Assembly (NCBI GenBank): GCA_030424865.1 | Contig: JAUHVR010000003.1 | Coordinates: forward strand, 248,001 to 312,000 | Direction: 5' to 3' | Length of the DNA stretch: 64,000 nucleotides | Source of the DNA: Alphaproteobacteria bacterium | GTDB taxonomy: Bacteria; Pseudomonadota; Alphaproteobacteria; Rhodobacterales; Rhodobacteraceae | Program-made: the position numbers and the translations under genes | Shown: one piece after another, positions 1 to 8,039 of the stretch | Position numbering within the stretch: position 1 is the first letter of the stretch | Layout: the number at the start of each line of letters is the position of its first letter | The notes under the pieces: model-generated | The model's database searches: none | Told to the model about the DNA's origin: nothing | Seen by the model: only the letters and a program-made list of their open reading frames with translations

Positions 1-487
1 CACCGGAAATCGGCTTGGTCGAGGACAGCGATTCCGGGCCGGGAATCCACCAGCCGATGAACTCCATGTTGTACTGGTTGTACAGCTCGTTCAGCGCGTC
101 ATAGCCACCACCGTGCAGCAGCCATGCATACTGCTGATAGGGGTTGGCATAGCCGCCGGTCAGGTCGCCGGTGAACTGGAACGCAGGGTTCTTGCCGGTC
201 TGGTACGCACCACCGGTCATGTCGCAGTCCAGAATGCCCGTGGCCGCCGCGTCGAAAGTCTCGGCGGATTTCACAACGGAGGATGCATAGAACATCTCGA
301 TCTGGATCTCGCCATTGGACATGGCGGTCACGTCTTCAATGAACTGGCCTGCCATCTGGCCCGAGAGCGTTTCCTGGCTAAAGTGTGTCTGGATGCGCAG
401 ATTGGTCGTTTGGGCGCTGGCAGCAAAAGCAGATAGCGACAGCGCAGCCGCCGACGCGGCAAGCGTCAGGTTCTTTTTGACGGACAT
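1..487 (-). CDS. TRAP transporter substrate-binding protein (DctP family), 3' end cut by window
   Basis: Periplasmic solute receptor of a tripartite ATP-independent transporter. The reading frame starts at an ATG preceded by GGGAGG and runs off the left edge after 162 codons. The first 26 residues form a Sec signal (Lys-Lys, then an Ala/Leu/Ser-rich core ending ASA-QT). The mature part begins TTNLRIQTHFSQ and carries the DctP-type stretch GWWIPGPESL near residue 150. The membrane subunits would lie beyond the left edge. A perfect inverted repeat 45 bp upstream matches the operators beside the GntR gene, so it probably belongs to the same sugar-acid regulon. The substrate is inferred only from neighbours (a sugar acid). 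Confidence 0.85.
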   Translation of the reverse strand, partial: MSVKKNLTLAASAAALSLSAFAASAQTTNLRIQTHFSQETLSGQMAGQFIEDVTAMSNGEIQIEMFYASSVVKSAETFDAAATGILDCDMTGGAYQTGKNPAFQFTGDLTGGYANPYQQYAWLLHGGGYDALNELYNQYNMEFIGWWIPGPESLSSTKPISG

Positions 488-531
488 TGTTTCCTCCCTT
501 TGTCCAAGTCCCCGCGCTTGGGCGCGGTGTT

Positions 532-546
532 TTTGGTATGACCAAA
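532..546. promoter_or_regulatory. FadR/GntR-type operator, copy 1
   Basis: TTTGGT-ATG-ACCAAA is a perfect 6-bp inverted repeat with a 3-bp spacer. It lies between the divergent TRAP receptor gene and the 2-hydroxyacid dehydrogenase gene. Close variants flank the GntR regulator gene at 2882 and 2955. The GT-N3-AC core agrees with the usual operator form of the FadR subfamily. Confidence 0.6.
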
Positions 547-738
547 GTATGGGGATATGATTTTTTAGGCAAATTATTTTTTAAAAATCTCCACCAGGGC
601 ACTGCCCCCACAAACCTTTCAAGAATCTGAATTTTCGAGCAATCCTTGCCGGGGCACGCGATCAGAATTCGCTCGCCGCCTGACGATCCTGCCTCTATGG
701 TCCTACGAAAACACGCCAATGCCTGCAGGACCGCCCCA

Positions 739-1698
739 ATGCCCAGCCTTCTGATTATTTGCTCCATCACCGATGTCATGCGCCAGCGGCTTTCTGATGC
801 GTTCGACCTGCACGAAACGGCGCAGATCGAGGACATGGCCGGCTGGTTGACGTCACATGGACCCGAGATCGAGTTCGTTCTTACCGACGGCCACCTTGGC
901 GTGCCGCAGCCCATTCTGGACGCCCTGCCCAACCTGCAGATCATCTCGAGCTATGGGGTGGGATATGACGCGATTGACGTGGACGCGGCGACCCGGCGCG
1001 GGATCCCGGTTTGCCACACGCCCGGTGTCTTGACGGACGAGGTGGCAACGACCGCCGTGATGCTTTACCTCGCGCTGTGGCGCAATCTGGAGGCACAGTC
1101 CAGCCTCGCCCGATCGGGGCGTTGGGGAAACGGTCACGCCCTGCCCCTGTCGCGCACAGCCGACGGGCGCGTGGTCGGCATCCTTGGGCTTGGCCGCATC
1201 GGACAGGCGATTGCGAAAAAGCTCGAAGCCTTTGGCGCAACAATCCTCTATCATGGACGCACGAAAAAGGACGTCCCATACAGGTTTCACAGCGACCTGT
1301 CAGAGATGGCCCGCGCCTGCGACACGCTGATCTGTGCCGCGCCCGGCGATGCATCGACCCGTCACCTGATCGATGCAAAGGTGATCGAAGCGCTTGGCCC
1401 CGAGGGGTATCTGATCAATGTCGGCCGCGGATCGACGGTGGACGAAGACGCCCTGATCACCGCGCTTGCGGACGGAACGCTGGGCGGGGCCGGCTTGGAT
1501 GTGTTCGAAAACGAACCGCACATCCCCGAGGCCTTGCGCGCGCTATCAAATGTCATCCTGACACCGCATATCGGCAGCGCCACGGTCGAAACCCGGCGGG
1601 CCATGGGCGATCTGGCAATCGACAACCTGCTTGCCCAACGCGACGGCGCTGCCCTGCTGACCCCCGTGCCTGAAAGCAAAGCTGCCCTGGGATTGTGA
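739..1698 (+). CDS. D-2-hydroxyacid dehydrogenase (glyoxylate/hydroxypyruvate reductase-like)
   Basis: NAD(P)-dependent dehydrogenase of 319 aa, the usual size for the GhrB/hydroxypyruvate reductase group. Visible are the Rossmann motif GILGLGRIGQ, the catalytic Arg in INVGRGS, the Glu in DVFENEPHIP and the His in LTPHIGSA. The ATG at MPSLLIICS is chosen because AGGA lies 9 bp upstream; an in-frame ATG 42 bp earlier is possible. It is divergent from the TRAP receptor and shares its control region. It probably reduces a 2-oxo acid such as hydroxypyruvate or glyoxylate, or oxidises a hydroxy acid, within the sugar-acid pathway. The exact substrate cannot be read from sequence. Confidence 0.85.
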   Translation: MPSLLIICSITDVMRQRLSDAFDLHETAQIEDMAGWLTSHGPEIEFVLTDGHLGVPQPILDALPNLQIISSYGVGYDAIDVDAATRRGIPVCHTPGVLTDEVATTAVMLYLALWRNLEAQSSLARSGRWGNGHALPLSRTADGRVVGILGLGRIGQAIAKKLEAFGATILYHGRTKKDVPYRFHSDLSEMARACDTLICAAPGDASTRHLIDAKVIEALGPEGYLINVGRGSTVDEDALITALADGTLGGAGLDVFENEPHIPEALRALSNVILTPHIGSATVETRRAMGDLAIDNLLAQRDGAALLTPVPESKAALGL

Positions 1699-1702
1699 CC
1701 TA

Positions 1703-1718
1703 GGGACGCTGACGTCCC
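1703..1718. terminator. Small hairpin between convergent genes
   Basis: GGGACG-CTGA-CGTCCC forms a 6-bp stem with a 4-base loop between the ends of two convergent genes. No T-run follows on either strand, so termination is only plausible. Confidence 0.3.
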
Positions 1719-1748
1719 ATCAAGCCTGCATCCCCCAGGGTCGCGCCT

Positions 1749-2852
1749 TCAGGATTGGCCCATGCTGTCATGCGCGGCTTGCAGTTTGTCCCAGTCAAAG
1801 GTCACACCGATCCCGGCCTCGGGCGGTGCAACCGTCAGGTGGTTTTCCACAGGAACCAGGCGGGTCGTGTATTGGTCGATCGGGAAACTGTGCACCTCCA
1901 ACCAGCCGGCATGCGGTTGCGACGACATCAGACTGACATGCAATTCCTGCATCCCGTGGCTACAGACCGGAATCCCGTGCGACGCGGCAAGCTTTGCGAC
2001 CTGCAGCCACCCGGTGATGCCGCCACAGTTCGACGCGTCCGGCTGGATGAAACCAAGTTTGGCATCCCGGAACGCGTATTCGAATTCGTGGATCGTGTGC
2101 AGGTTTTCACCCATGGCAAGCGGCACCCCGGTCGCGTCGGCGATGCGCCCATAGGCAACGTAGTCATCCGGCAAGGTCGGTTCCTCGAACCAGAGCACAT
2201 CGAACTCGGCAAACCCCTTGGCCGCCGCGATGGCCTGTTCCTCGGTCATCGAGTAATTGGCATCAACCATGAAGGCGCGCTTTGGGCCAAGCACCTCCCG
2301 AATTCGGGCTGCGCGCTTCAGATCCGTTTTCAACTCGGGTTGGCCCACCTTGATTTTCACGCCGTTGTAGCCCGCGTCCAGATACCCTTCGGTTTGGCGC
2401 ACCAACCGGTCGAGCGAAAAGTTCAGATCGATCCCGCCGCAATAGGCGCGGCACCGGTCAGACGCGCCCCCCGCCATCTTCCACAAGGGTTCGCCCGCCG
2501 ACTTGCAGCGGATGTCCCAAAGCGCGATGTCGATGGCCGATATGGCAAAGGATGCGATCCCACCCCGCGCGACGTAATGCACATGCCATTGCATGGCATC
2601 GTTAAGGGCTTCGACATCCTCTGCCGCCTGTCCCAGAAGAAAGGGCGCCAGGTCGTGCTCGATCATCGCGGCGATCGCCCGCCCCCCTTTGCCACCGGTG
2701 TAGGTATAGCCCGTTCCAACAGCGCCGTCCGAGGTTTTGACCGTCGCTATCACCAGCTCGAAATGCGTGTGGTCGCCGTGTTTCGCGTCCGAAAGGACCT
2801 CGGCCAGAGGCACGTCAAACACGCGCACGTCGATTGCGTCGATTACCCCCAT
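1749..2852 (-). CDS. Mandelate racemase/muconate lactonizing enzyme family protein (acid-sugar dehydratase or racemase)
   Basis: Enolase-superfamily enzyme of 367 aa with a complete mandelate-racemase set of residues: K-x-K in GVKIKVGQ, metal ligands in MVDANY, WFEEPT and MGENLH, the Asp of the His-Asp dyad in [11 protein letters not shown], His in CSHGMQE and the later Glu in GWLEVH. It therefore abstracts the proton alpha to a carboxylate, typically dehydrating a sugar acid. It is divergent from the GntR gene, with an operator-like repeat about 30 bp upstream of its start. GAGG precedes the ATG. Substrate unknown: aldonate, aldarate and tartrate-type acids all fit. Confidence 0.85.
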   Translation of the reverse strand: MGVIDAIDVRVFDVPLAEVLSDAKHGDHTHFELVIATVKTSDGAVGTGYTYTGGKGGRAIAAMIEHDLAPFLLGQAAEDVEALNDAMQWHVHYVARGGIASFAISAIDIALWDIRCKSAGEPLWKMAGGASDRCRAYCGGIDLNFSLDRLVRQTEGYLDAGYNGVKIKVGQPELKTDLKRAARIREVLGPKRAFMVDANYSMTEEQAIAAAKGFAEFDVLWFEEPTLPDDYVAYGRIADATGVPLAMGENLHTIHEFEYAFRDAKLGFIQPDASNCGGITGWLQVAKLAASHGIPVCSHGMQELHVSLMSSQPHAGWLEVHSFPIDQYTTRLVPVENHLTVAPPEAGIGVTFDWDKLQAAHDSMGQS

Positions 2853-2881
2853 GACAGACCTCAGAATGGTAATTATTCAAT

Positions 2882-2896
2882 TTTGGTATGACAAAA
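2882..2896. promoter_or_regulatory. FadR/GntR-type operator, copy 2
   Basis: TTTGGT-ATG-ACAAAA, an inverted repeat with one mismatch, lies 30 bp upstream of the mandelate-racemase-family gene. It shares the GGTATGAC core with copy 1. Confidence 0.5.
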
Positions 2897-2954
2897 GCCG
2901 CGATACAGGTCCACAGAATCTTTCAGAATTTCAGATTTTACCTTCAGCCCGAAT

Positions 2955-2969
2955 TTTGGTTATACTAAA
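2955..2969. promoter_or_regulatory. FadR/GntR-type operator, copy 3
   Basis: TTTGGT-TAT-ACTAAA is an inverted repeat with one mismatch, 41 bp upstream of the GTG chosen for the GntR gene, where autoregulation is usual for this family. Confidence 0.5.
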
Positions 2970-3009
2970 GCAGGTCATCACAAGTTTTGACCAAAGACGG
3001 AGACCCCGC

Positions 3010-3726
3010 GTGCCCAACGCAACCACGAAAGCCAAGGAACGCGCCGCCGACCAACTTGTTGCCAGCGTGGAACAGTCGATACTGGACGGACGCCTTGCAC
3101 CGGGTCAGCCGCTTCCACCGGAACGGGAAATCGTCGAAACGCATGGTGTCAGCCGGACGGTCGTGCGCGAGGCGCTGCGCGTGCTGTCATCGCGGGGCAT
3201 CATCGAGACCCGCCCGGGCTTTCGTCCGATCGTGGCGCGCCCGGGTTACGATTCCGCCGTCGGCGCAGTCAGCAGCGTGGTCACGCAGCTTCTGGGTCAG
3301 CCCGGCGGCGTGCAGAACCTGTTTGATTTGCGTATCCGGATGGAAGTCTCGTTGGTGCGCGAAGCTGCAGCGCAGGCCTCGGCACAGGATATCGCCAAGC
3401 TCGAGGCTGCTCTGGACGCAAACAAGGCGGCGATCGGCGTCAGCCACGAGTTCTACAAGACCGACATCGCCTTTCACGGCATCCTTTATGATATCCCCCA
3501 GAACCCGGTGCTGCCCGCGATCCACCGCGCCTATACCGAATGGCTGTCCCATCATTGGACCAAGATGCCGCGCTCGCCTCAGCGAAACGAGATCAACTAT
3601 CAGTTCCACAAGGACATTTTCGACAGCATCCTGAGACGCGATAAGGATCGTTCGGAAGCCGCGCTGCGGGATCATCTGGATTTCGCGTGGAAACAGGTCA
3701 GCGCGACCATCGGAGACGCAGCTTGA
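3010..3726 (+). CDS. FadR-subfamily GntR transcriptional regulator
   Basis: Regulator of 238 aa. The N-terminal winged helix-turn-helix includes LPPEREIVETHGVSRTVVREAL, the classic GntR signature, and an all-helical FCD ligand-binding domain follows (about residues 90-230), with several His and Asp able to bind metal. The GTG start is preferred because GGAGA stands 6 bp upstream and the protein then begins just before the DNA-binding domain; a longer frame exists but would run through the operators. It lies between the two sugar-acid units, and three similar inverted repeats sit in the surrounding promoters. It is most likely the local repressor, with a sugar acid as effector. Confidence 0.88.
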   Translation: MPNATTKAKERAADQLVASVEQSILDGRLAPGQPLPPEREIVETHGVSRTVVREALRVLSSRGIIETRPGFRPIVARPGYDSAVGAVSSVVTQLLGQPGGVQNLFDLRIRMEVSLVREAAAQASAQDIAKLEAALDANKAAIGVSHEFYKTDIAFHGILYDIPQNPVLPAIHRAYTEWLSHHWTKMPRSPQRNEINYQFHKDIFDSILRRDKDRSEAALRDHLDFAWKQVSATIGDAA

Positions 3727-3867
3727 GCGGCGGCCCGTTCAGAATGCACGCTTCGGCGAGGTGGCCGGTTTTGGGGATTGGGGGCAGCACAAAGCGGGAT
3801 TGAAGACAGTCTTGTGAGGCCACGATGCAAGATGCGGGCCCCATGAGGTTTATTGGGAGGAACAATC

Positions 3868-4767
3868 ATGAAATGCGGCGTAATCGGCCTGGGCGACATG
3901 GGCTCGGGCCTGGCGAAGAACCTGATGCTGAACGGGTTCGACACTTATGGCATTGACCTCGACGACAGGCGTCTGAAGACGTTTGTGGACATGGGCGGCA
4001 CCGCAGCCGACTCTCCGGCGGCGATGGGCACTGTCTGCGACGCGGTGTTCGTCATGGTGATGAACGGAGATCAGGCGCGCGCCGTCATTCTGGGCGACGA
4101 AGGACTTGTTTCGGCCATGACACCGGGCAGCGCTGTCATCCTGTCCGCCACGATCAAGCCGCACGAAGCGCGTGGCATCGGCGCCGACATGAAGGACAGC
4201 GGCGTCCACCTGATTGACACGCCCGTGTCGGGCGGGTTTCCGGGGGCGCAGAACGGCACGCTGACAATGATGGCCGCCGCCCCGGATGACGTCATGGCAA
4301 AATTCGCCCCTGTGATGCAGGCGGTCAGCGCGAACATCCACCATGTCGGCACCTCCCCGGGCGATGGGCAGACCGTCAAGGCCTGCCTGCAATCCCTGAT
4401 CGGCGCTCAGTTCTCGGCAACCTTCGAAGCCGCCGCCCTGGCGGCCAAGGCCGGGGTGTCGGGGCAAGTCCTTCTGGATGTGTTCTCGACCTCATCGGCG
4501 GGATGCGGTGTGGTCAACAATGCGTTGGAAAAGATCATCGACCGCCAGTTCGAAGGCACGGGCAGTTCGATCCACACGATGCACAAGGACCTGACGATTT
4601 CCATGGGACTGGGCGAAGAGCTTGGCGTCCCCCTGCACACCGCCGCAGCCGCGATGCAGATTTTCCACGCCGGGCGCACCAAGTATCCCGACGGGGACAA
4701 CTGGGTGTGCACACGCGTGATCGAAGAGATCGTGGGCGCCGAATTGCACCGAAAGCCCAAGTCATGA
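3868..4767 (+). CDS. NAD(P)-dependent 3-hydroxyacid dehydrogenase (GarR/GlxR-like, HIBADH family)
   Basis: Dehydrogenase of 299 aa in the 6-phosphogluconate/3-hydroxyisobutyrate family. It shows the nucleotide-binding GLGDMGSG at the N terminus, the substrate-binding DTPVSGGFPGAQNG and the catalytic Lys in GDGQTVKAC. A strong GGGAGG precedes the ATG; it begins the run continuing into the isomerase and the second enolase-superfamily gene, and its stop overlaps the next start by ATGA. The family includes tartronate semialdehyde reductase and L-threonate dehydrogenase. The sugar-acid context fits either, but the kinase and decarboxylase of the threonate route are not present here. Confidence 0.82.
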   Translation: MKCGVIGLGDMGSGLAKNLMLNGFDTYGIDLDDRRLKTFVDMGGTAADSPAAMGTVCDAVFVMVMNGDQARAVILGDEGLVSAMTPGSAVILSATIKPHEARGIGADMKDSGVHLIDTPVSGGFPGAQNGTLTMMAAAPDDVMAKFAPVMQAVSANIHHVGTSPGDGQTVKACLQSLIGAQFSATFEAAALAAKAGVSGQVLLDVFSTSSAGCGVVNNALEKIIDRQFEGTGSSIHTMHKDLTISMGLGEELGVPLHTAAAAMQIFHAGRTKYPDGDNWVCTRVIEEIVGAELHRKPKS

Positions 4768-5627
4768 AGCTGGGTGTCATCTGTGACGGCATCAGCCGCG
4801 ATCTTGCGCATACCGTTGATGTCATGAACGAATTTGGCCTCGACTACGCTGAGTTGCAATTCGTCGGCGACAAGGAAGTCGGAGATCATTCCCCGCAGGA
4901 AATCGCGGAAATCGACAGGCTGCTGCGGGACCGGGGCAAGCCCGTCTCGTGCCTGTCCCGTCACGTCTTTGCCGGTCTGACGACCGCGAACACGGCCGGA
5001 GACGAGGCACACACCCGGCACATGGACGCGCTCAAACGCGTGATCGACATGGCGCATGTGGTCGGCAGCCCCTTGGTGCGCATCATGACCAACAAGAAGG
5101 AACAGATCCTCTGGGGGCACGGAGGGGCCGAGAAATGGAACGTCGCCCACGGCGCATGGGACGCGACATTGCCGCTGATCGCTCCGGCGGTTGACCTGGC
5201 CCGGGCAGAGGGGATCACCCTCGTCGTCGAAACGGGCAACGGAACCATGGTCAATTCCAACTACACCGCCCGCAAGCTGATCGACGACCTGAACGCCAAG
5301 GACGTACTCAAGGTGCTTTGGGATCCTGCGAACAACTGCTGGTGTCACGAACGCGCACATCCCGATGGTTACGACGAGGTGCGATCAGGGTACCTGGGAC
5401 ATGTTCACATCAAGGATGTGCAGGTCGACACGCCCCGCGCCACCTTGACCGTGAAACGGATGGGACAGGGTCAACTGGCCGACCAGTTCCAGCCCATGGC
5501 CGAGGCGCTGCGTGCAGACGGCTACGACGGGGTGATCAGCCTCGAGAGCGTTTATCATCCCGGCGACGGCGATTTCGAAGCCGGATTCAGAGAGTGCGTC
5601 GGCATGTTCAAGGACACCTTCGGTTAG
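4764..5627 (+). CDS. Sugar phosphate isomerase/epimerase-like TIM-barrel protein
   Basis: Xylose-isomerase-like TIM barrel (AP_endonuc_2 family) of 287 aa. Metal ligands expected for the family are visible: Glu in VVETGNG, Asp in LWDPANN, His in HVHIKD and a final Glu in ISLESVY. It starts inside the stop of the preceding reductase gene (ATGA), so the two are translationally coupled. Relatives interconvert aldo/keto sugars or sugar acids (hydroxypyruvate isomerase, tagatose epimerase, 2-oxotetronate isomerase). The particular reaction is not determined. Confidence 0.8.
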   Translation: MKLGVICDGISRDLAHTVDVMNEFGLDYAELQFVGDKEVGDHSPQEIAEIDRLLRDRGKPVSCLSRHVFAGLTTANTAGDEAHTRHMDALKRVIDMAHVVGSPLVRIMTNKKEQILWGHGGAEKWNVAHGAWDATLPLIAPAVDLARAEGITLVVETGNGTMVNSNYTARKLIDDLNAKDVLKVLWDPANNCWCHERAHPDGYDEVRSGYLGHVHIKDVQVDTPRATLTVKRMGQGQLADQFQPMAEALRADGYDGVISLESVYHPGDGDFEAGFRECVGMFKDTFG

Positions 5628-5630
5628 ACC

Positions 5631-5762
5631 ATGACGGCGGCTCGCAACGCTCTTGGTGGCACTGGCCTGATCGGCAAACGCCACATCGCCAGGGCGAAAT
5701 CCCAAGAGCCTTTGGCCTCAACTTTGGACCACGCCGACGCCTTGTCGGGGTCCTGCAGGTGA
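5631..5762 (+). pseudogene. Relic of a Gfo/Idh/MocA-family oxidoreductase
   Basis: A 43-codon frame begins 3 bp after the preceding stop. Its translation contains GGTGLIGKRHIARA, the typical N-terminal Rossmann motif of Gfo/Idh/MocA dehydrogenases, followed by a short stretch resembling the next strand (LASTLDHADA) and then a stop. The roughly 300 further residues of the family are absent; the following gene starts only 33 bp later. Position and motif suggest an operon gene reduced by an internal deletion. A short unrelated coupled peptide is the alternative. Confidence 0.5.
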
Positions 5763-5794
5763 CAAAGGCGGCGCGGCCCGAGAAAGGAAAGCCC

Positions 5795-6961
5795 ATGCGG
5801 ATCACTCGCGTTCAAAGCCATGTTCTGCAGTACGACCTGCCAGAAGAGCTGGGCTATTCCCAGCAATACTACGCCAGGCGCACCGCGCATCTTGTCGAGG
5901 TGTCCACAGACGAGGGGATCACAGGCTGGGGGGAATGCTTTGGCCCGGGTCCCATTGCCGTCGCCAACAAGGGCATTGTCGAAGGGGTGATCCAACCCAT
6001 GGTGATCGGCCTCGACCCGCTGCACCGCGACGCGATCTGGCACAAGGTCTATAACCTGATGCGCGATCACGGTCAGAAAGGCATGCCGATGCAGGCGCTG
6101 TCAGGTGTGGACATTGCGCTGTGGGATATTGCCGGGCAGATCATGGGACAGCCCATCCACGCGCTGGTGGGGGGTGCCCACAGGGACAGTGTGCCCGCCT
6201 ACGGCTACGGCATGATGCTGAAACGTGAAAGCGTCGCGGACCACGTGGCGCGGTTCCAGGACGAGGCGGCAGCCATCCTCGACATGGGATTTACAGCGAC
6301 AAAGATGAAAACCGGGCTGGGTCCCGAGGCAGACGTGAAGTTGTGCGCCGCGGTCGCGCGCGGTGTCGAGGGCAAGGGCCGTTTCATGGTGGATGCAAAC
6401 CACTGCTACACGACTTCTGATGCCTTCTACGTGGGGCGTGCGCTGGACGAAATGGGCGCATATTGGTTCGAAGAGCCCGTCGCGCCCGAGGATCTTGATG
6501 GCTATCGAGAGTTGCGCAGTGGCCTGAAGGTCAACATTTCCGGGGGTGAGGCAGAGTTTGGCCGCTGGGGCTGGCGTCAGATCCTGGAAAATCGTGGGCT
6601 GGACATTGCGCAGCCCGAGGTTTGCGCGCTTGGCGGGATCACCGAGTACCAGCGTGTGCTGGCACTGTGTCACGCCCATTTCACACCTGTGATCAATCAC
6701 GTCTGGGGGTCCGCCATTGCGGTGACCACGAACCTGCATCTGCTGGCCGCGATGCCTCCTCTGCCCGGCGGGTTGCACCCATGGGAGCCGATGCTGGAAT
6801 TCGACACGACCCACAACAGCTTCCGCGATGAGCTGTTGACCGAACCGCTGGACATTCAGGGACAGGTTGCCCGGAAACAAGGTCGCGTGGCGATCCCGCA
6901 AAAACCCGGTCTTGGGGTCGTGCCTGACCCCGAAGTGATTGCACGGTTCAAGGTCGCTTAG
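5795..6961 (+). CDS. Enolase-superfamily enzyme resembling galactarolactone cycloisomerase
   Basis: Mandelate-racemase-subgroup protein of 388 aa with K-x-K in TKMKTGLG, metal ligands in MVDANH, WFEEPV and SGGEAE, a His in INHVWGS and a Glu in PMLEFD. The segment MLEFDTTHNSFR closely recalls, from memory, the aldarolactone cycloisomerase (Gci) group of Agrobacterium. The dyad Asp usually found in QPD is Glu here (AQPEVCALGG), a conservative but notable change. AAAGGA sits 6 bp before the ATG. It closes the sugar-acid operon. Lactone isomerisation or acid-sugar dehydration is inferred. Confidence 0.8.
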   Translation: MRITRVQSHVLQYDLPEELGYSQQYYARRTAHLVEVSTDEGITGWGECFGPGPIAVANKGIVEGVIQPMVIGLDPLHRDAIWHKVYNLMRDHGQKGMPMQALSGVDIALWDIAGQIMGQPIHALVGGAHRDSVPAYGYGMMLKRESVADHVARFQDEAAAILDMGFTATKMKTGLGPEADVKLCAAVARGVEGKGRFMVDANHCYTTSDAFYVGRALDEMGAYWFEEPVAPEDLDGYRELRSGLKVNISGGEAEFGRWGWRQILENRGLDIAQPEVCALGGITEYQRVLALCHAHFTPVINHVWGSAIAVTTNLHLLAAMPPLPGGLHPWEPMLEFDTTHNSFRDELLTEPLDIQGQVARKQGRVAIPQKPGLGVVPDPEVIARFKVA

Positions 6962-7168
6962 GCTCAGAATGTCTCTGACTTGCGCGTGTTGCGACCTGTT
7001 TTGGCGGGGGCCGATCGAACGCGCCAAACGGTAGGACAAACTTAAGATGTGCCCGTCGAGATCGGCGGAACGTGCCATCGCAGCTTTATTGGAAACATCA
7101 AGAAACCGTCACGCCAGAGTTACACTCCCCCGCAATTGGTTCGAACGAATTTCAAAAGGGAGAGAACC

Positions 7169-8035
7169 ATGAAATTCCGTTCGATCATTGCCGGCGCTGC
7201 GCTGGCTGTTGCTGCTGCCGTTTCGGCATCGGCGGAAAGCTGGAAAATTGCTGTCACCGACGTTGAAGGCCTTGAGCGCGTTCAGCTGGAGTGGGGCCCC
7301 TTCAAGGAAGCGCTGGAACAAGCAACCGGCGAGACCTTTGAGTTTTTCGCCGTGAACTCGCGCACCGCAGCGGCCGAAGCCCTGCGCGCCGAAACCGTTG
7401 ACTTTGTCGTTTCGGGTCCTGCCGAATACGTGGTCATCAACAAGCTGACCCAAGCCACCCCGCTGATCGGTCTGGGCCGCCCGGATTACTTCTGTGCCGT
7501 CATCGTACGCGCCGACAGCCCCTATAACTCGGTCACCGACCTGAAGGGCCAAAAGATCGCGATGTCGGACATCGGTTCGACCTCGGGCCACCTCTGCCCG
7601 ACCCAGCTGCTGGCCGATCTGGGCCTGGGTCTGGGTGACTTTGACGTGATCCACACCTCGCGCAACATTGGCCACGAAGCTGTGAAAAATGGCGACGTGG
7701 CGGCCATGGGCACCAACCACAACTCGTGGCTGCGCGTGCGTGGCAAGGACACCTCGGTGCCGGCCGGGTTCTTCAAGATCATCGCGCGTTCGGGTGACCT
7801 GCCCAACGACATGATCATGGTTGGCGCACATGTTGACGCCACCGCGGCTGCCAAGGTTCAGACCGCCATCATCGAGAACAAGGAAGCCATCATCGCGGGC
7901 ATCCTGGCCCACGAAGAGAACGACAAGTACACCGGCATGGATCTGGTTGCCATCGAAGACAGCGCCTACGACTACGTGCGCTCGATGTACACCAACGCCG
8001 GTTACCCGCAGTTCGACAACTTCCTGGGCGATTGA
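7169..8035 (+). CDS. phnD: Phosphonate-type ABC transporter substrate-binding protein (PhnD family)
   Basis: Periplasmic receptor of 288 aa with a clear signal peptide (residues 1-22, cleaved after SASA). The mature chain shows the PhnD-family pattern: VTDVEGLERVQ near the start, SRTAAAEALRA, VDFVVSGPAEYV and AMSDIGSTSGHLCP in the hinge region. AAGGGAGAG precedes the ATG. It heads an operon with an ATPase, a permease, a methyltransferase, a PhnM homologue and a TIM-barrel protein. The family binds phosphonates, phosphite or related oxyanions. The ligand here is unknown because no C-P lyase core genes accompany it. Confidence 0.85.
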   Translation: MKFRSIIAGAALAVAAAVSASAESWKIAVTDVEGLERVQLEWGPFKEALEQATGETFEFFAVNSRTAAAEALRAETVDFVVSGPAEYVVINKLTQATPLIGLGRPDYFCAVIVRADSPYNSVTDLKGQKIAMSDIGSTSGHLCPTQLLADLGLGLGDFDVIHTSRNIGHEAVKNGDVAAMGTNHNSWLRVRGKDTSVPAGFFKIIARSGDLPNDMIMVGAHVDATAAAKVQTAIIENKEAIIAGILAHEENDKYTGMDLVAIEDSAYDYVRSMYTNAGYPQFDNFLGD

Positions 8036-8039
8036 TCTG

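Noticed and set aside
3868-5627. Assignment as an L-threonate (LtnD/OtnI) pathway
   Set aside because: The reductase and TIM-barrel families fit, but the kinase and 4-phosphate decarboxylase of that pathway are missing and two enolase-superfamily enzymes point to another sugar acid.
7106-7123. Possible PhoB box upstream of phnD: CCGTCAC and GAGTTAC spaced 11 bp apart
   Set aside because: The spacing is right, but the second half agrees at only about three of seven positions with the consensus, too weak to call without a matrix scan.
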